Shown piece by piece: positions 32,258-41,205 of a DNA stretch of 60,993 bases. The notes beneath the pieces were generated by a model that made no database searches, had not been told where the DNA came from, and saw nothing but the letters and a program-made list of their open reading frames with translations. Source of the stretch: an uncultured Ruthenibacterium sp. (GTDB taxonomy: Bacteria; Bacillota; Clostridia; Oscillospirales; Ruminococcaceae); assembly GCA_910587145.1 (NCBI GenBank), contig CAJUMH010000019.1, positions 1-60,993 of the forward strand. The letters are read 5' to 3'. Each line of letters begins with the position of its first letter. Within the stretch, counting starts at the first letter, position 1. Made by a program: the position numbers and the translations under genes.

Positions 32258-33493
32258 TTATTGCGCTTCGCTCGGGGTTTGAAGCTGCTGCCAGATCTCG
32301 TTTACATATTCGATACACTCAAAATACGTGCGGGAGATCACATCCGTCGGCAGCCCAAGATTCTGAGCGCTCACGCTCATGCCCGCCCAGTCCGCGTTCT
32401 CGTAGCACAGCACTACGTTGAACAGATCGCCCGCCGGGCCCTCTCCCGTGGTAAGCGCGGTTTTGATCTCTTCCGCGATCGGCAGCTCTGCCAGAGCGCG
32501 CTCGATGGGCACTTCCATCAAGGTTCCCAGCGTGGAGAACATCCCCATCATATACGCCTCGTTCTGCGAGAGCGGCACACCGTGCACGTATGGCAGCAGA
32601 TTTTCGCAGAATTTGCCGCGCTGGAACGAGATCTTGATGAGCTCGTCCTGTACGCCGCCGCCGTCCTGCTTGAAGCTCAGCAGATAGATCCACTGCTTGA
32701 GCTGGCCGATGCCAAGGATCACCAGTGCCTGCTGTACGGATTTTACGCGGTTGCGCCGCGCAAAATACGCCGAGTTCACCAGCTTGATGAGCGAAAACGC
32801 AAGCGTGACATCGCGCGAGATGATGGAGGCGATTTCTTCGGTGTCGGGTTCGTCCTTCGTCACGGCGATCATCAGCTGGAAGAAGTTGCTCTGCATGTGG
32901 TCGGTGCGGTGCACCTTCAGCTTTTTCTGCTCGGCCACATACGAGCCCTGATAGTAATCGCATTCCAGCGCCTGCGCGCGCTCGAGCGCCTCGGCACTGT
33001 TGATGTTGTACGCCGCGATCTCCTTGTTAAAGCTGTGCGCGACGCGCGTGATGTTTTCCAGCGAGCCCGTGTCGTCGGAAAGATCCACCTTGATGATATC
33101 CACGACATCCAAAATGCCAAAGTAACGCGGAGAAAAGGCAAAGCCCTTCACCGCCACACGGTATCCCTGCTTTTTAAAGCGGTAGATGATCTTCTGCGCA
33201 ACAGGGTGGATGATCGTGGTATCATCAATTTGGATCACCATTTTGTTTGACGGGAACATTTTGGGGATGTTTTTCATCAGCAGATTCGGCGTAAAGGTGA
33301 AAAAAGCCGTATTGCCGCCGAGAAACTTTTCCCCGTCCATGTTTGTCAGGAACTGCTCGATGGCCGAAGCCACATTGACGCTCTCGTCGTCCCGCATATA
33401 CAATGAATTGACATCCTCCTTGTAGAGGATCTCATATGCGACAACATTGCGCGATTTATCTACAATGGGCTGCCGGACAATGTAGGTATCCAT
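32258..33493 (-). CDS. EAL-HDOD (YuxH-like) signalling protein, catalytically degenerate
   Basis: A 411-residue protein. The N-terminal 200 residues follow the EAL fold (YIVRQPIVDKSRNVVAYEILY, VDIIKVDLSD), but the EAL triplet is EIL and the usual metal and QGF-type residues are replaced, so phosphodiesterase activity is unlikely. Residues about 200-400 are an HDOD domain (LAFSLIKLVNSAYFARR, VQQALVILGIGQLKQW). Proteins of this kind (YuxH, CdgJ) control flagellar motility or biofilm by protein contacts. It lies between the FtsA-like and chemoreceptor genes. A role in the motility block is supported by context only. Confidence 0.88.
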   Translation of the reverse strand: MDTYIVRQPIVDKSRNVVAYEILYKEDVNSLYMRDDESVNVASAIEQFLTNMDGEKFLGGNTAFFTFTPNLLMKNIPKMFPSNKMVIQIDDTTIIHPVAQKIIYRFKKQGYRVAVKGFAFSPRYFGILDVVDIIKVDLSDDTGSLENITRVAHSFNKEIAAYNINSAEALERAQALECDYYQGSYVAEQKKLKVHRTDHMQSNFFQLMIAVTKDEPDTEEIASIISRDVTLAFSLIKLVNSAYFARRNRVKSVQQALVILGIGQLKQWIYLLSFKQDGGGVQDELIKISFQRGKFCENLLPYVHGVPLSQNEAYMMGMFSTLGTLMEVPIERALAELPIAEEIKTALTTGEGPAGDLFNVVLCYENADWAGMSVSAQNLGLPTDVISRTYFECIEYVNEIWQQLQTPSEAQ

Positions 33494-33655
33494 TGTTTCC
33501 CTCCTTTTTTGTGGCGCTCCTGCCGGAAGCCATATTTCCGAACGGGCCGGCCCGTTTGGACGGAAATCCCCGGCCAAACGGCATCGCGGGCCCGCGGCTG
33601 CCGCTTCCTGCTTTGATAAAATGATAAGACCGGCGAAAAGATCCGCCTGTGCTTC

Positions 33656-35683
33656 TCATTTTTCCCAGTAGATCTGAACCTCGTCGCCGTCCGCAATGGA
33701 TTCCAAAAACGAAACCTCTTCCCGGTTGCGCTTCAGGACGGCCTTGCCCTCGGGCTTGCCGAGATCGATATCGGTGACGAAATTCAGCAAATCAAAAAGC
33801 TGATAGCTCTGCCCGTCCGGCCGGGGCGGCAGTGCAACGCGCCGGCCGTTCAGCCGGATGACAACCGTTTTCCCCTGGATCTCGGGCGGCGGCGCGGGCG
33901 GCGGCTCTCCGTCCGCTTTTTCCGCCGTCTGCGGCGGCGGTGCGGGCGCCGCAGCCAGCGTAACGCGCGCTCCCTCGTGCAGGGCGTCGTCCGGCCCGCA
34001 CGGCTCGCCGTCCAGCAGCAGATCCTCCGTTTGAACGGCCAGATTCTCCGCCGCGATCAGCTCGCCGATGGTGCGTACCTGCCGCAGCTCCACGCAGTCG
34101 TTTTGCCGGATCTCGTCATCCAGCCTGGCCGCAAAATCGTTGATGCGCACCACCATGCCCGCTTCGTAAGGCGTTCCGAACAGCTCCATATGGATGCAGG
34201 CCGCATCTCCGGCCACATCGCGCACGGTGGCGCGGGCGTTTTCGCCGTTCTGCGCGGGCACAAAAACGATCTTATCGCCCTCCTGTACCGGAGAAGTAAT
34301 CCCGGCGGGCGCGCCGTTTACCTCGATGCGGGCAAGCGTTGGAATACCCCCGCGCAGCTTGCGCTCCTCGCCGTTGAGCGTAAACGAAAGGCTCTCTCCC
34401 GAATGCCCCATGATGCGGCGATATTCGTACCCGCCGCGCAAAAGCACATCCAGCACGCGCAGCGTGCTGCTGTTCAAAAGGCGCACGCGCTTTTCGTTCA
34501 GCAGCACCGTGGCCTCCTCCTGCCCGCTGTTGCGGATGGCCGTAATGGCAATGCCAACGGGCGTGGCGTATTCCACGCTGAGATATTTTTCGTCGGCGCG
34601 CACCGAGCGCTTGATATAGTTTACGCCGCCGCCGGCCACCTTGTTTTCTTCCACACCGAGCTTTTCGGCCACAAGGGGCCGCAGCCCCGGCGTGCGGCTG
34701 CCGCCGCCCACAAGAAAGGTTGCGATGGGCGGGCCGCCGTTGGCCTCTAAAATTTTCTGCACGATGGAATCGGCCAGCGCGCTCACGGCGGGACGCAGCT
34801 TTTCCAAAAAGACCGCGCGCTCCACCGAGAGGCTGTTTCCGAGGATATCGGTATATTCCAGCTGCTCGGCTTCCTCGCGGCCGGCCTCGCGCTTGAGCCG
34901 CTCTGCCGTGCCGAAATCCACCAGGAACTCCCGCATCACCTGCTCGGTAATCTCGTCTCCGGCCACGGTAGACATGGTATAGGCCACCACGCTGCCCTTG
35001 TTGGAGATGGCGATATCCGAGGTGCCCGCGCCGATATCCACCAGCGCGATATTCAAAAGCCGCAGCTCCTGCGGGATCACGGCGTTCATCGCGGCGATCG
35101 GTTCGAGCGTGACGCTCGCCACCGTAAGGCCCGTGCTCTCCATGGTAGTATACAGGCTTTCGATCACCTCGTCGGGCAAAAAGGTGGCAATAATCTCTAC
35201 CTTTGCCTTTTTACCCCGATGCCCCATCAGCGTGGAAAAGCTGTAGCCGTCCAGTGTATACTGGGTTACGGAATACCCGGCGCAGCAAAAGGCCAGCCCG
35301 TCGCTCTGCCGATGCATCAGCTCCTCGTAGGCCTTCTGCACCGCGCGCGATTCCAGTGTGAACAGCTGCCTGCGGTTGACGGGAAGATCGCCCATCTCCA
35401 TCTCGTATTCGGCGCGCTGTGTGTGCAGGATGCGCCCCGCGGCCGCCACATGCACATCGTGCAGCTGTGTACCGAGCGATTGTTCCACGGCCGCGCGCAC
35501 CTCGCGCACCACGCGGGCGGTTTTTTCAATATCCTCGATCTGGCCGTCTATCATCGCTCGCTCGGTATGCTCGGCACTCTCGACGCAAAGCACCTCAAAG
35601 CCATCGTCCCTCTGTGCACAGACAACGCCGATGACGCTTCTTGTGCCGATATCCAGCGCGAAGATCAATTGTTGATTTTCCAT
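33656..35683 (-). CDS. Long FtsA-like actin-fold ATPase
   Basis: A 675-residue protein. The first 400 residues form an FtsA/PilM-type ATPase: FALDIGTRSVIGVV (phosphate 1), LNIALVDIGAGTSDIAI (phosphate 2) and FLVGGGSRTPGLRPLV (adenosine). Residues 400-675 are an extension with several small beta-grasp-like segments, a proline-rich linker (about 570-590), and a terminal EEVSFLESIADGDEVQIYW ubiquitin-like piece. FtsA itself is about 420 residues and ends in a membrane helix; no such helix is present here. Clostridia carry this long form in addition to FtsA. The ATG at 35683 follows GGGGAAG. Function is not established; by context it may act in flagellar or receptor placement. Confidence 0.82.
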   Translation of the reverse strand: MENQQLIFALDIGTRSVIGVVCAQRDDGFEVLCVESAEHTERAMIDGQIEDIEKTARVVREVRAAVEQSLGTQLHDVHVAAAGRILHTQRAEYEMEMGDLPVNRRQLFTLESRAVQKAYEELMHRQSDGLAFCCAGYSVTQYTLDGYSFSTLMGHRGKKAKVEIIATFLPDEVIESLYTTMESTGLTVASVTLEPIAAMNAVIPQELRLLNIALVDIGAGTSDIAISNKGSVVAYTMSTVAGDEITEQVMREFLVDFGTAERLKREAGREEAEQLEYTDILGNSLSVERAVFLEKLRPAVSALADSIVQKILEANGGPPIATFLVGGGSRTPGLRPLVAEKLGVEENKVAGGGVNYIKRSVRADEKYLSVEYATPVGIAITAIRNSGQEEATVLLNEKRVRLLNSSTLRVLDVLLRGGYEYRRIMGHSGESLSFTLNGEERKLRGGIPTLARIEVNGAPAGITSPVQEGDKIVFVPAQNGENARATVRDVAGDAACIHMELFGTPYEAGMVVRINDFAARLDDEIRQNDCVELRQVRTIGELIAAENLAVQTEDLLLDGEPCGPDDALHEGARVTLAAAPAPPPQTAEKADGEPPPAPPPEIQGKTVVIRLNGRRVALPPRPDGQSYQLFDLLNFVTDIDLGKPEGKAVLKRNREEVSFLESIADGDEVQIYWEK

Positions 35684-35705
35684 CTTCTGCGGCTTCCCCA
35701 TCCCG

Positions 35706-36347
35706 TCAATACCCCAGCCGTCGGCTTTTGCGGATCTGGTCCTGCTGCACGCGCAGCAGGTACAAATCGAGCGCCTGCTCCACACGCTGGTTTACATTCC
35801 GAAACGACATTCCGTACAGCACCTCCGAGATCGATTTATCCCGGGCGCTCATGATCTCCAGCTCAAGCTCTTCAACCGTCTCGTACATCGTCAGCCGCAG
35901 CTTGAGCGCCCGGCCCCGGATGTGCACGTTTTTCTCCGCCTCGATCAGGCAGCCGCCCGAGCTGATATCGCGCACGGTGACGGGCTCCTCAAACAGCTTG
36001 TCGCCGTATTCCCCGCCCGGCCGCTGCGCATACACCAGCAGCATCCCCGGGCCGTTGATGGTAACGCGGTAGGCCTTTCGCTGCTCCGAGCCGGCGCATA
36101 GCACGATATTATCTACGCGCAGCCGCTCTTTTACCGAGTAGTACACGTGTCCCGCAAACACATGCATGCCGTTCTCCATCCCGTACACGATTACCTTCAC
36201 CTGTGTACCCATGGGAAGCACGGGCATGCCGTTTTCGTTCTCGATCTCGATGGAATCCTCCTCGATCTTCGTCGCAAAGCCGCTGCCAAGCAGCGCGTTG
36301 TCCATACTCTGCAAAACGCACTTCATCCGCTTGTGTTTCTGCCGCAC
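35706..36347 (-). CDS. PilZ-domain protein
   Basis: A 213-residue protein of YcgR/DgrA type. An N-terminal flagellar-brake-like beta domain (about 1-85) precedes a PilZ domain with the c-di-GMP motif RKAYR (about residue 89) and DISSGG (about residue 129), both intact. It should bind c-di-GMP. In motile Firmicutes such proteins slow or stop flagellar rotation by touching the motor. The gene lies between flhX and the FtsA-like gene; gaps are 60 and 22 nt. Confidence 0.85.
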   Translation of the reverse strand: MRQKHKRMKCVLQSMDNALLGSGFATKIEEDSIEIENENGMPVLPMGTQVKVIVYGMENGMHVFAGHVYYSVKERLRVDNIVLCAGSEQRKAYRVTINGPGMLLVYAQRPGGEYGDKLFEEPVTVRDISSGGCLIEAEKNVHIRGRALKLRLTMYETVEELELEIMSARDKSISEVLYGMSFRNVNQRVEQALDLYLLRVQQDQIRKSRRLGY

Positions 36348-36407
36348 AGGATCCCCTCCTCTCGAGTAACTTATTTTATATACCGTGACTGCACGGGCCC
36401 CAAACGC

Positions 36408-36719
36408 TCAGCGGTCTCCCGCATCCCGGCCGCCGATGCCGGCGAGGCCGTTTTTAATGGAATCCGATGTTTTCAGCAGCTGCACGTAAATGGCCGCCAC
36501 AATCTGGTACAGCTCCGGTGGAATGGTCTTGCCTACCTCCAGCATACACAGCATCGAGGCCGCGCTGTCGTCCCGGAACACAGGGATCCCCTGATTTTCC
36601 GCAATGTCGATGATCTTATCCGCAATGTGCCCATAGCCGGAGGCGATCACAATGGGCGCCGCGTCCTCCTCCATGCTGTAGCGCAGGGCGACGGCCTTGT
36701 TCTTTTTAGACTCTGACAT
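36408..36719 (-). CDS. Stand-alone FlhB C-terminal domain protein (FlhX)
   Basis: A 103-residue protein that matches the cytoplasmic C-terminal part of FlhB/YscU after its NPTH cleavage site: KAVALRYSMEEDAAPIVIASG and IPPELYQIVAAIYVQLLKT. In full-length FlhB this fragment forms part of the gate that recognises export substrates and switches from hook to filament export. Stand-alone copies are known from several bacteria, some able to replace the cleaved FlhB part. The start overlaps the FliK-like gene by 14 nt. Pairing with FliK, its normal partner, fits this role. Confidence 0.85.
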   Translation of the reverse strand: MSESKKNKAVALRYSMEEDAAPIVIASGYGHIADKIIDIAENQGIPVFRDDSAASMLCMLEVGKTIPPELYQIVAAIYVQLLKTSDSIKNGLAGIGGRDAGDR

Positions 36720-38148
36720 CGACACCCGTCCTTTTATACGGCAGCGACCGGAACACATCCATCAGCGAGCGCGGCCGCTCTAACTTGTCGAACCGGATCT
36801 CGCCGAACTGATACTCGGTCTCCCGGATGCACCGGCGCAGGTCGCGTTCCATGCCGCGGTACGCGCCCACATAGGCCGGCGGGCACAGCAGCGAAAAATC
36901 CACCGTGTTCTGCTGCACATACAGCTCCAGCTCAAAGTGGCCGATGCCGCCCACATCAAATACCAGCAGCATATGCACGGCGTCCTCGCCCGCGCCGCCG
37001 CGGTGTTCCCGGTCGTCCTCGCTGCCGTGGGGGTTGATCCAGATCTCGGCAAAAGCCTGCGTATCCTGATACTGCACGGGAACAACGTAGTGCAAAAGCG
37101 GTGTAAAGTTGCACGGCGACGAGAGCAGGCTGTGGATGATCTTTTCCATCTTTTCGGAATTGACGATCAGCGGCTCGTCGCTTTTCAGCTGCGCGTTCAT
37201 AATTTTGGCCAGCACATCCATTACGGAATCGGGCTTGGCGTTCGGTTCGCGCGCCGCCTCCTCGCGCTGCTGCTGTGCCGCAAGGACGCTGTCCAGATGT
37301 TTTTGCAAAAGCTGCAGAAGGTTTTCGCGCTTTGCGTCGCCGTACAGCTGGCTGAGCAGAAAGCTTGTAGTCTCGCGCAGATAATGGGGATTATCGTTGA
37401 AGCGCGAAAGATTGTACAGCGCCATGGAGACGACCTTTTCGAGCTTCGGCGAATAGAGCAGGTTATCCTCCAGCTGGCCAAACAACTCCAGCGTCTCTCT
37501 CTTCAGGGCCGAAAACCGCTCCTCGGCCCCCTCGGCACGGTATTCGGCCGAAAGCTGCGCCAGCGCGGCAGAGAGCGCCTTGCTGGGCGCGACGGAGCGC
37601 GAAAGAAAATCTAAACTGTTCGATACCGAACCCAAGATCTCGCGCTTGGATACCGTCAGCGTCAGCGATTTTAAAAAGGCGAGCACCGCCGTCTGCAGAT
37701 CCTTCTGTTCGGGGCGTTCGGCCAGCTCCCCGCGCAGAAAATCGAACAGCTCGCCCTTGAACGAACAGGTATCGTTTTCCTGGCGCACAAGCTCCGTCCC
37801 GATCTCTTCGGGAGAAACCATCAGCTGTTCAAACAGCTGCTCGATCTCCTCGGTGAAAGGCTTGTTGTTCACCGGCAGCAGCTTGATCATTTCCTGCATG
37901 GCGAAAATGTTCTTCAGCGTTGCCGCCGCAACGGTGGGATCCTTGAGCATGTTCATCAGCAGCGCGCTTGTCTCCTCGCGTTCCACAAGCCCGTTGTTCT
38001 GCTTTAGGATCTCCGTCTGCGGGTTGGTCTTAACGACCTTCGTGATCTCCTGTAGATTGAACTGGGAGTTCAGCGCCATGTCGCCCTTGGGCTCCATGCT
38101 CTGCGTTCGGTTCACCAGAGGGGTAGTAATTTTTAAAATATCGGCCAT
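36706..38148 (-). CDS. FliK-like flagellar hook-length control protein (probable)
   Basis: A 480-residue soluble protein. The first 350 residues are mostly helical with no known motif. Residues about 360-440 have the pattern of the FliK/Flg_hook C-terminal domain: FAEIWINPHG, HMLLVFDVGGIGHFELEL, then YVQQNTVDFSLLC, matching strands that in FliK contact FlhB. It ends with basic RTGVDVRV. The partner FlhX gene overlaps its end. The name rests on the C-terminal pattern and neighbour; overall similarity to typical FliK is low. The ATG at 38148 starts the frame after GGAGGGG. Confidence 0.65.
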   Translation of the reverse strand: MADILKITTPLVNRTQSMEPKGDMALNSQFNLQEITKVVKTNPQTEILKQNNGLVEREETSALLMNMLKDPTVAAATLKNIFAMQEMIKLLPVNNKPFTEEIEQLFEQLMVSPEEIGTELVRQENDTCSFKGELFDFLRGELAERPEQKDLQTAVLAFLKSLTLTVSKREILGSVSNSLDFLSRSVAPSKALSAALAQLSAEYRAEGAEERFSALKRETLELFGQLEDNLLYSPKLEKVVSMALYNLSRFNDNPHYLRETTSFLLSQLYGDAKRENLLQLLQKHLDSVLAAQQQREEAAREPNAKPDSVMDVLAKIMNAQLKSDEPLIVNSEKMEKIIHSLLSSPCNFTPLLHYVVPVQYQDTQAFAEIWINPHGSEDDREHRGGAGEDAVHMLLVFDVGGIGHFELELYVQQNTVDFSLLCPPAYVGAYRGMERDLRRCIRETEYQFGEIRFDKLERPRSLMDVFRSLPYKRTGVDVRV

Positions 38149-38285
38149 CGCAGCCCCTCCTTTGCGGCGCTGTCCAAATCCCTGATTTGGGCAGCAGCGC
38201 CCATGCAAGGGACGCCCGTAAACAGGGGCGCAACGCGTACCCCGTGAACGGCTTGCGGCCCACTGCCTCTCCCTTCTTCTAATAA

Positions 38286-38312
38286 TATTCGATTGAACGC
38301 GCAAAAACTTAA
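38286..38312 (-). promoter_or_regulatory. Sigma-28-like promoter of the fliK-like operon
   Basis: On the minus strand TTAAGTTT (38305-38312), 11 nt, ATCGAATA (38286-38293). Compare the enteric sigma-28 consensus TAAAGTTT-N11-GCCGATAA. The same arrangement precedes cheA and cheV. Confidence 0.6.
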
Positions 38313-38322
38313 CCGCGCCTTG

Positions 38323-38349
38323 TTGATTTTTTATATTTCCAGCCGAATA
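38323..38349 (+). promoter_or_regulatory. Sigma-28-like promoter of the cheA operon
   Basis: TTGATTTT (38323-38330), 11 nt, GCCGAATA (38342-38349), about 33 nt before the cheA start. It is back to back with the fliK-like promoter, the two -35 regions being 10 nt apart. Confidence 0.65.
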
Positions 38350-38381
38350 AAAAAGTGAAATAAGGTTCAGGGGGGATAATT

Positions 38382-40460
38382 ATGCCAATGGATTTTGACC
38401 CGAACATGGAACCAATGGAGCTGCTTGTCTACGAGGATACAACGCTGCTCAACCAGTTGGATCAGATCCTTTTGGATTCTGAAAAATCGAAGGACCTCAG
38501 CCATGAAAACATCAACGAGATCTTTCGCATCATGCACACCATCAAGGGCTCTGCAGCCATGATGGGGCTGAACGGCATCTCCACGCTTGCGCACGCCGTC
38601 GAGGACGTATTCGCCATCATCCGCGAAACCCCCGAGGCGCTGGTCGGCGTTGCCGAGCAGATTTTCGATCTTGTCTTTCAGGCGTCGGATTTCCTGAAAT
38701 CGGAGATCGAATCGCTGCAGAACACCGGCGAGGCAAACGAAGATCCCGCCGAGATCGTCACCGAGCTGCATGCTCTGGCCGCCGCGCTTAAATCCGGCGA
38801 GCAGCCTGAGGCGGCAGCTTCCGCGGCCCCGGACGCCGCCGGGGCGGCGTCCGCGCCCGAGGCGGGCCCCGCTGAGGAAGGCGTTTACCACATCCGCGTA
38901 TTTTTCGAGGATGGCTGCGAGCTGGAGAACGTGCGCGCCTTCGTGCTGATGACGCAGCTGAAGGATCTGTGCGATGAGCTGGATTCCGACCCGCAGCACC
39001 CCGAAACGGATTCCAGCCTGTGCGCCGGCATCCGCGCAAACGGCTTTTTGGTCAAATGCCGTCCGGCCACATCGGTGGAGGATATTTGCCATACCATTGA
39101 ATCTTCCGTCAATGTGGCAAGCTACGAAGTGCTGGCGTCCGAAAAGAAAGAAGCGCGCGCCCCTGCCGAGCAGGCGGCGTCCTCCACGCAGACGCAGGCG
39201 CCCGCGCCTGCCGCCGCGCCGCCCGCCAAAGCAGGCTCCTCCGCGCAGGCCGCTTCGCCTGCTCCCGCGGCAGCGCGCCCGATGCAGAGCCTGATCAGTG
39301 TGAACCAGAGCAAGCTGGATCATCTGATGGATCTGGTGGGCGAGATCGTCACCACGGAATCCATGGTGGTCAACAACCCCGATCTGCGCGGGCTGAAGCT
39401 GGACAACTACACCAAATCCGCGCGCGAGCTGCGCAAGCTGACGGACGAATTGCAGGATGTTGTAATGTCCATGCGCATGGTGCCGCTGACGGGCGTGTTC
39501 CAGAAGATGAACCGCATCGTGCGCGACATGTGCAAAAAGCTCGGCAAAAAGGCAGAGCTCGCCACCATCGGCGGCGAGACCGAGGTGGACAAGACCATCA
39601 ACGAGGTACTGGGCGATCCGTTCATGCATATGGTGCGCAACTCCATGGATCACGCCATCGAGCTGCCCGAGGAACGCATCGCGGCCGGCAAGCCCGAAAC
39701 AGGCACCATCACGCTTTCCGCGCAGAACGTGGGCGGCGAGATCGTCATCACCATCTCGGATGACGGCTGCGGCCTGAACCGCGAAACCATTCTGCGCAAG
39801 GCTGCCAGCAACGGCCTTTTGATGAAGCCCGAGGAGGAGTACTCCGACCGGGAGGTATACGGCATGATTATGCTGCCGGGCTTCTCCACCAACAAAGAGG
39901 TCACCGAGTTCTCCGGGCGCGGCGTCGGCATGGACGTGGTGCAGAAGAACCTCGAAAAGGTGGGCGGCTCCATTTCCATCGACAGCACGCCCGGCAAGGG
40001 AACCACCTTTACCATTAAGATCCCGCTGACGCTGGCCATTGTAGACGGCATGGAGCTGGTGGTGGGCAACACGCTGTTTACGCTGCCCATCTCTTCCATT
40101 CAGCAGAACCTCAAGCTTTCGGATACCACGCAGCTCGTACACGACAGCAACGGCGCCGAAATGCTGCTCACACGCGGCGAGTGCCTGCCTGTGATCCGCC
40201 TGCATGAGCTGTACGGCCTGGAGACAAAGGTGACCGATCTGACAGAGGGCATCCTGATCCTGATCAACAGCGGCCACAAATCCGCGTGCCTGTTCGTGGA
40301 TGAGCTGATCGGCGAGCAGCAGGTTGTGGTGAAGCCGTTCCCGGCATTCTTTAATAAATATCCCCTGAAGCAGATCGGTTTGTCCGGATGCAGCATCCTC
40401 GGCGACGGCGTCATCAGCCTGATCCTCGACGCCGGCAATCTGCTGGCGCAGTACAACTGA
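38382..40460 (+). CDS. cheA: Chemotaxis histidine kinase CheA
   Basis: A 692-residue kinase with all CheA parts. The Hpt domain has phospho-acceptor H52 in IMHTIKGSAAMMG; a P2-like domain lies about 165-255; an alanine/proline linker (about 260-300) leads to the dimer helix (LDHLMDLVGEIVTTESM), the ATPase with HMVRNSMDHAIE, ISDDGCGLN and GRGVGMDVV, and a CheW-like tail. It passes phosphate from receptors to response regulators. GGGGGG lies 7 nt before the ATG. It is the first gene of a plus-strand operon with cheW, cheR and cheB. Confidence 0.97.
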   Translation: MPMDFDPNMEPMELLVYEDTTLLNQLDQILLDSEKSKDLSHENINEIFRIMHTIKGSAAMMGLNGISTLAHAVEDVFAIIRETPEALVGVAEQIFDLVFQASDFLKSEIESLQNTGEANEDPAEIVTELHALAAALKSGEQPEAAASAAPDAAGAASAPEAGPAEEGVYHIRVFFEDGCELENVRAFVLMTQLKDLCDELDSDPQHPETDSSLCAGIRANGFLVKCRPATSVEDICHTIESSVNVASYEVLASEKKEARAPAEQAASSTQTQAPAPAAAPPAKAGSSAQAASPAPAAARPMQSLISVNQSKLDHLMDLVGEIVTTESMVVNNPDLRGLKLDNYTKSARELRKLTDELQDVVMSMRMVPLTGVFQKMNRIVRDMCKKLGKKAELATIGGETEVDKTINEVLGDPFMHMVRNSMDHAIELPEERIAAGKPETGTITLSAQNVGGEIVITISDDGCGLNRETILRKAASNGLLMKPEEEYSDREVYGMIMLPGFSTNKEVTEFSGRGVGMDVVQKNLEKVGGSISIDSTPGKGTTFTIKIPLTLAIVDGMELVVGNTLFTLPISSIQQNLKLSDTTQLVHDSNGAEMLLTRGECLPVIRLHELYGLETKVTDLTEGILILINSGHKSACLFVDELIGEQQVVVKPFPAFFNKYPLKQIGLSGCSILGDGVISLILDAGNLLAQYN

Positions 40461-40477
40461 CGAAAGGAAGGGATCGT

Positions 40478-40945
40478 ATGGCGAGCAATACACCGCGCAC
40501 CAAGGTAAACGATGATCTGGTCGGGCGCTATCTGTCATTCAATATCGGCGAATCCCTGTACGGGATCGAACTGCAGTATATCATCGAGATCGTCAGCATG
40601 GAGCAGATTACGGTGGTTCCGTCTCTGCCCAACTACATTCTCGGCATTATGAACCTGCGCGGCAAGGTGGTGCCGGTGATTGATATCCGGCTGAAGCTGA
40701 ATCAGGAGCCGCGCCCCTTTGACGAAAAGACCTGCATCATCATCACGCAGATTGACGAAATGCAGGTGGGGCTCATCGTGGACAGCGTAGCGGAAGTACT
40801 TTCCAGCGCGCAGACAGAAAAAATGGCGCCTCCCGATATGCCCGCAAGCGGCGAAAACTACATTAGTTCCATCATGCACTTCGAAGACAAGGTGGTTTTG
40901 TGCCTCGATTGCGAGAAATTCTTCTCCTCCGAGCTGAAGATGTAA
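40478..40945 (+). CDS. cheW: Chemotaxis coupling protein CheW
   Basis: A 155-residue CheW. RYLSFNIGESLYGIELQYI, YILGIMNLRGKVVPVIDIR and VGLIVDSVAEVL mark the two beta barrels that bridge receptor and CheA. AAAGGAAGG lies before the ATG at 40478, 17 nt after cheA, so the two are co-transcribed and made together. Confidence 0.96.
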   Translation: MASNTPRTKVNDDLVGRYLSFNIGESLYGIELQYIIEIVSMEQITVVPSLPNYILGIMNLRGKVVPVIDIRLKLNQEPRPFDEKTCIIITQIDEMQVGLIVDSVAEVLSSAQTEKMAPPDMPASGENYISSIMHFEDKVVLCLDCEKFFSSELKM

Positions 40946-41205
40946 TTTAAGCCGCGCCCGCCGCCTATAATAATATGGAAAGCGGCTGTGCTGTTTGCGG
41001 CGCTGTTCGATACGGGCAGGCCTTTGCACAGCGCGCATCGAGTTTATCCCCTCGAACCTGACGGTTTCTGCCGTCGGGTTTGAGCAGGGTATCGTGCATT
41101 TTCTTTCGGCGTCCTCGGGGCCCTGCCGTTTTTTTGCGGTGGACGGCCTGCGGCGCCTTTGCACCTGCCCTGTGTTGAGTTTACAGAAAAAGAGTGTGGT
41201 AAACA

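Noticed and set aside
38367..40538. 723-codon open frame antisense to cheA
   Set aside because: It is a mirror of GC-rich codon use in cheA, has no ribosome site and no family motif.
41055..41081. Terminator between cheW and cheR
   Set aside because: A hairpin with AACC-GACGG arms exists but lacks a following T-run; it is noted only as a possible processing or attenuation site.
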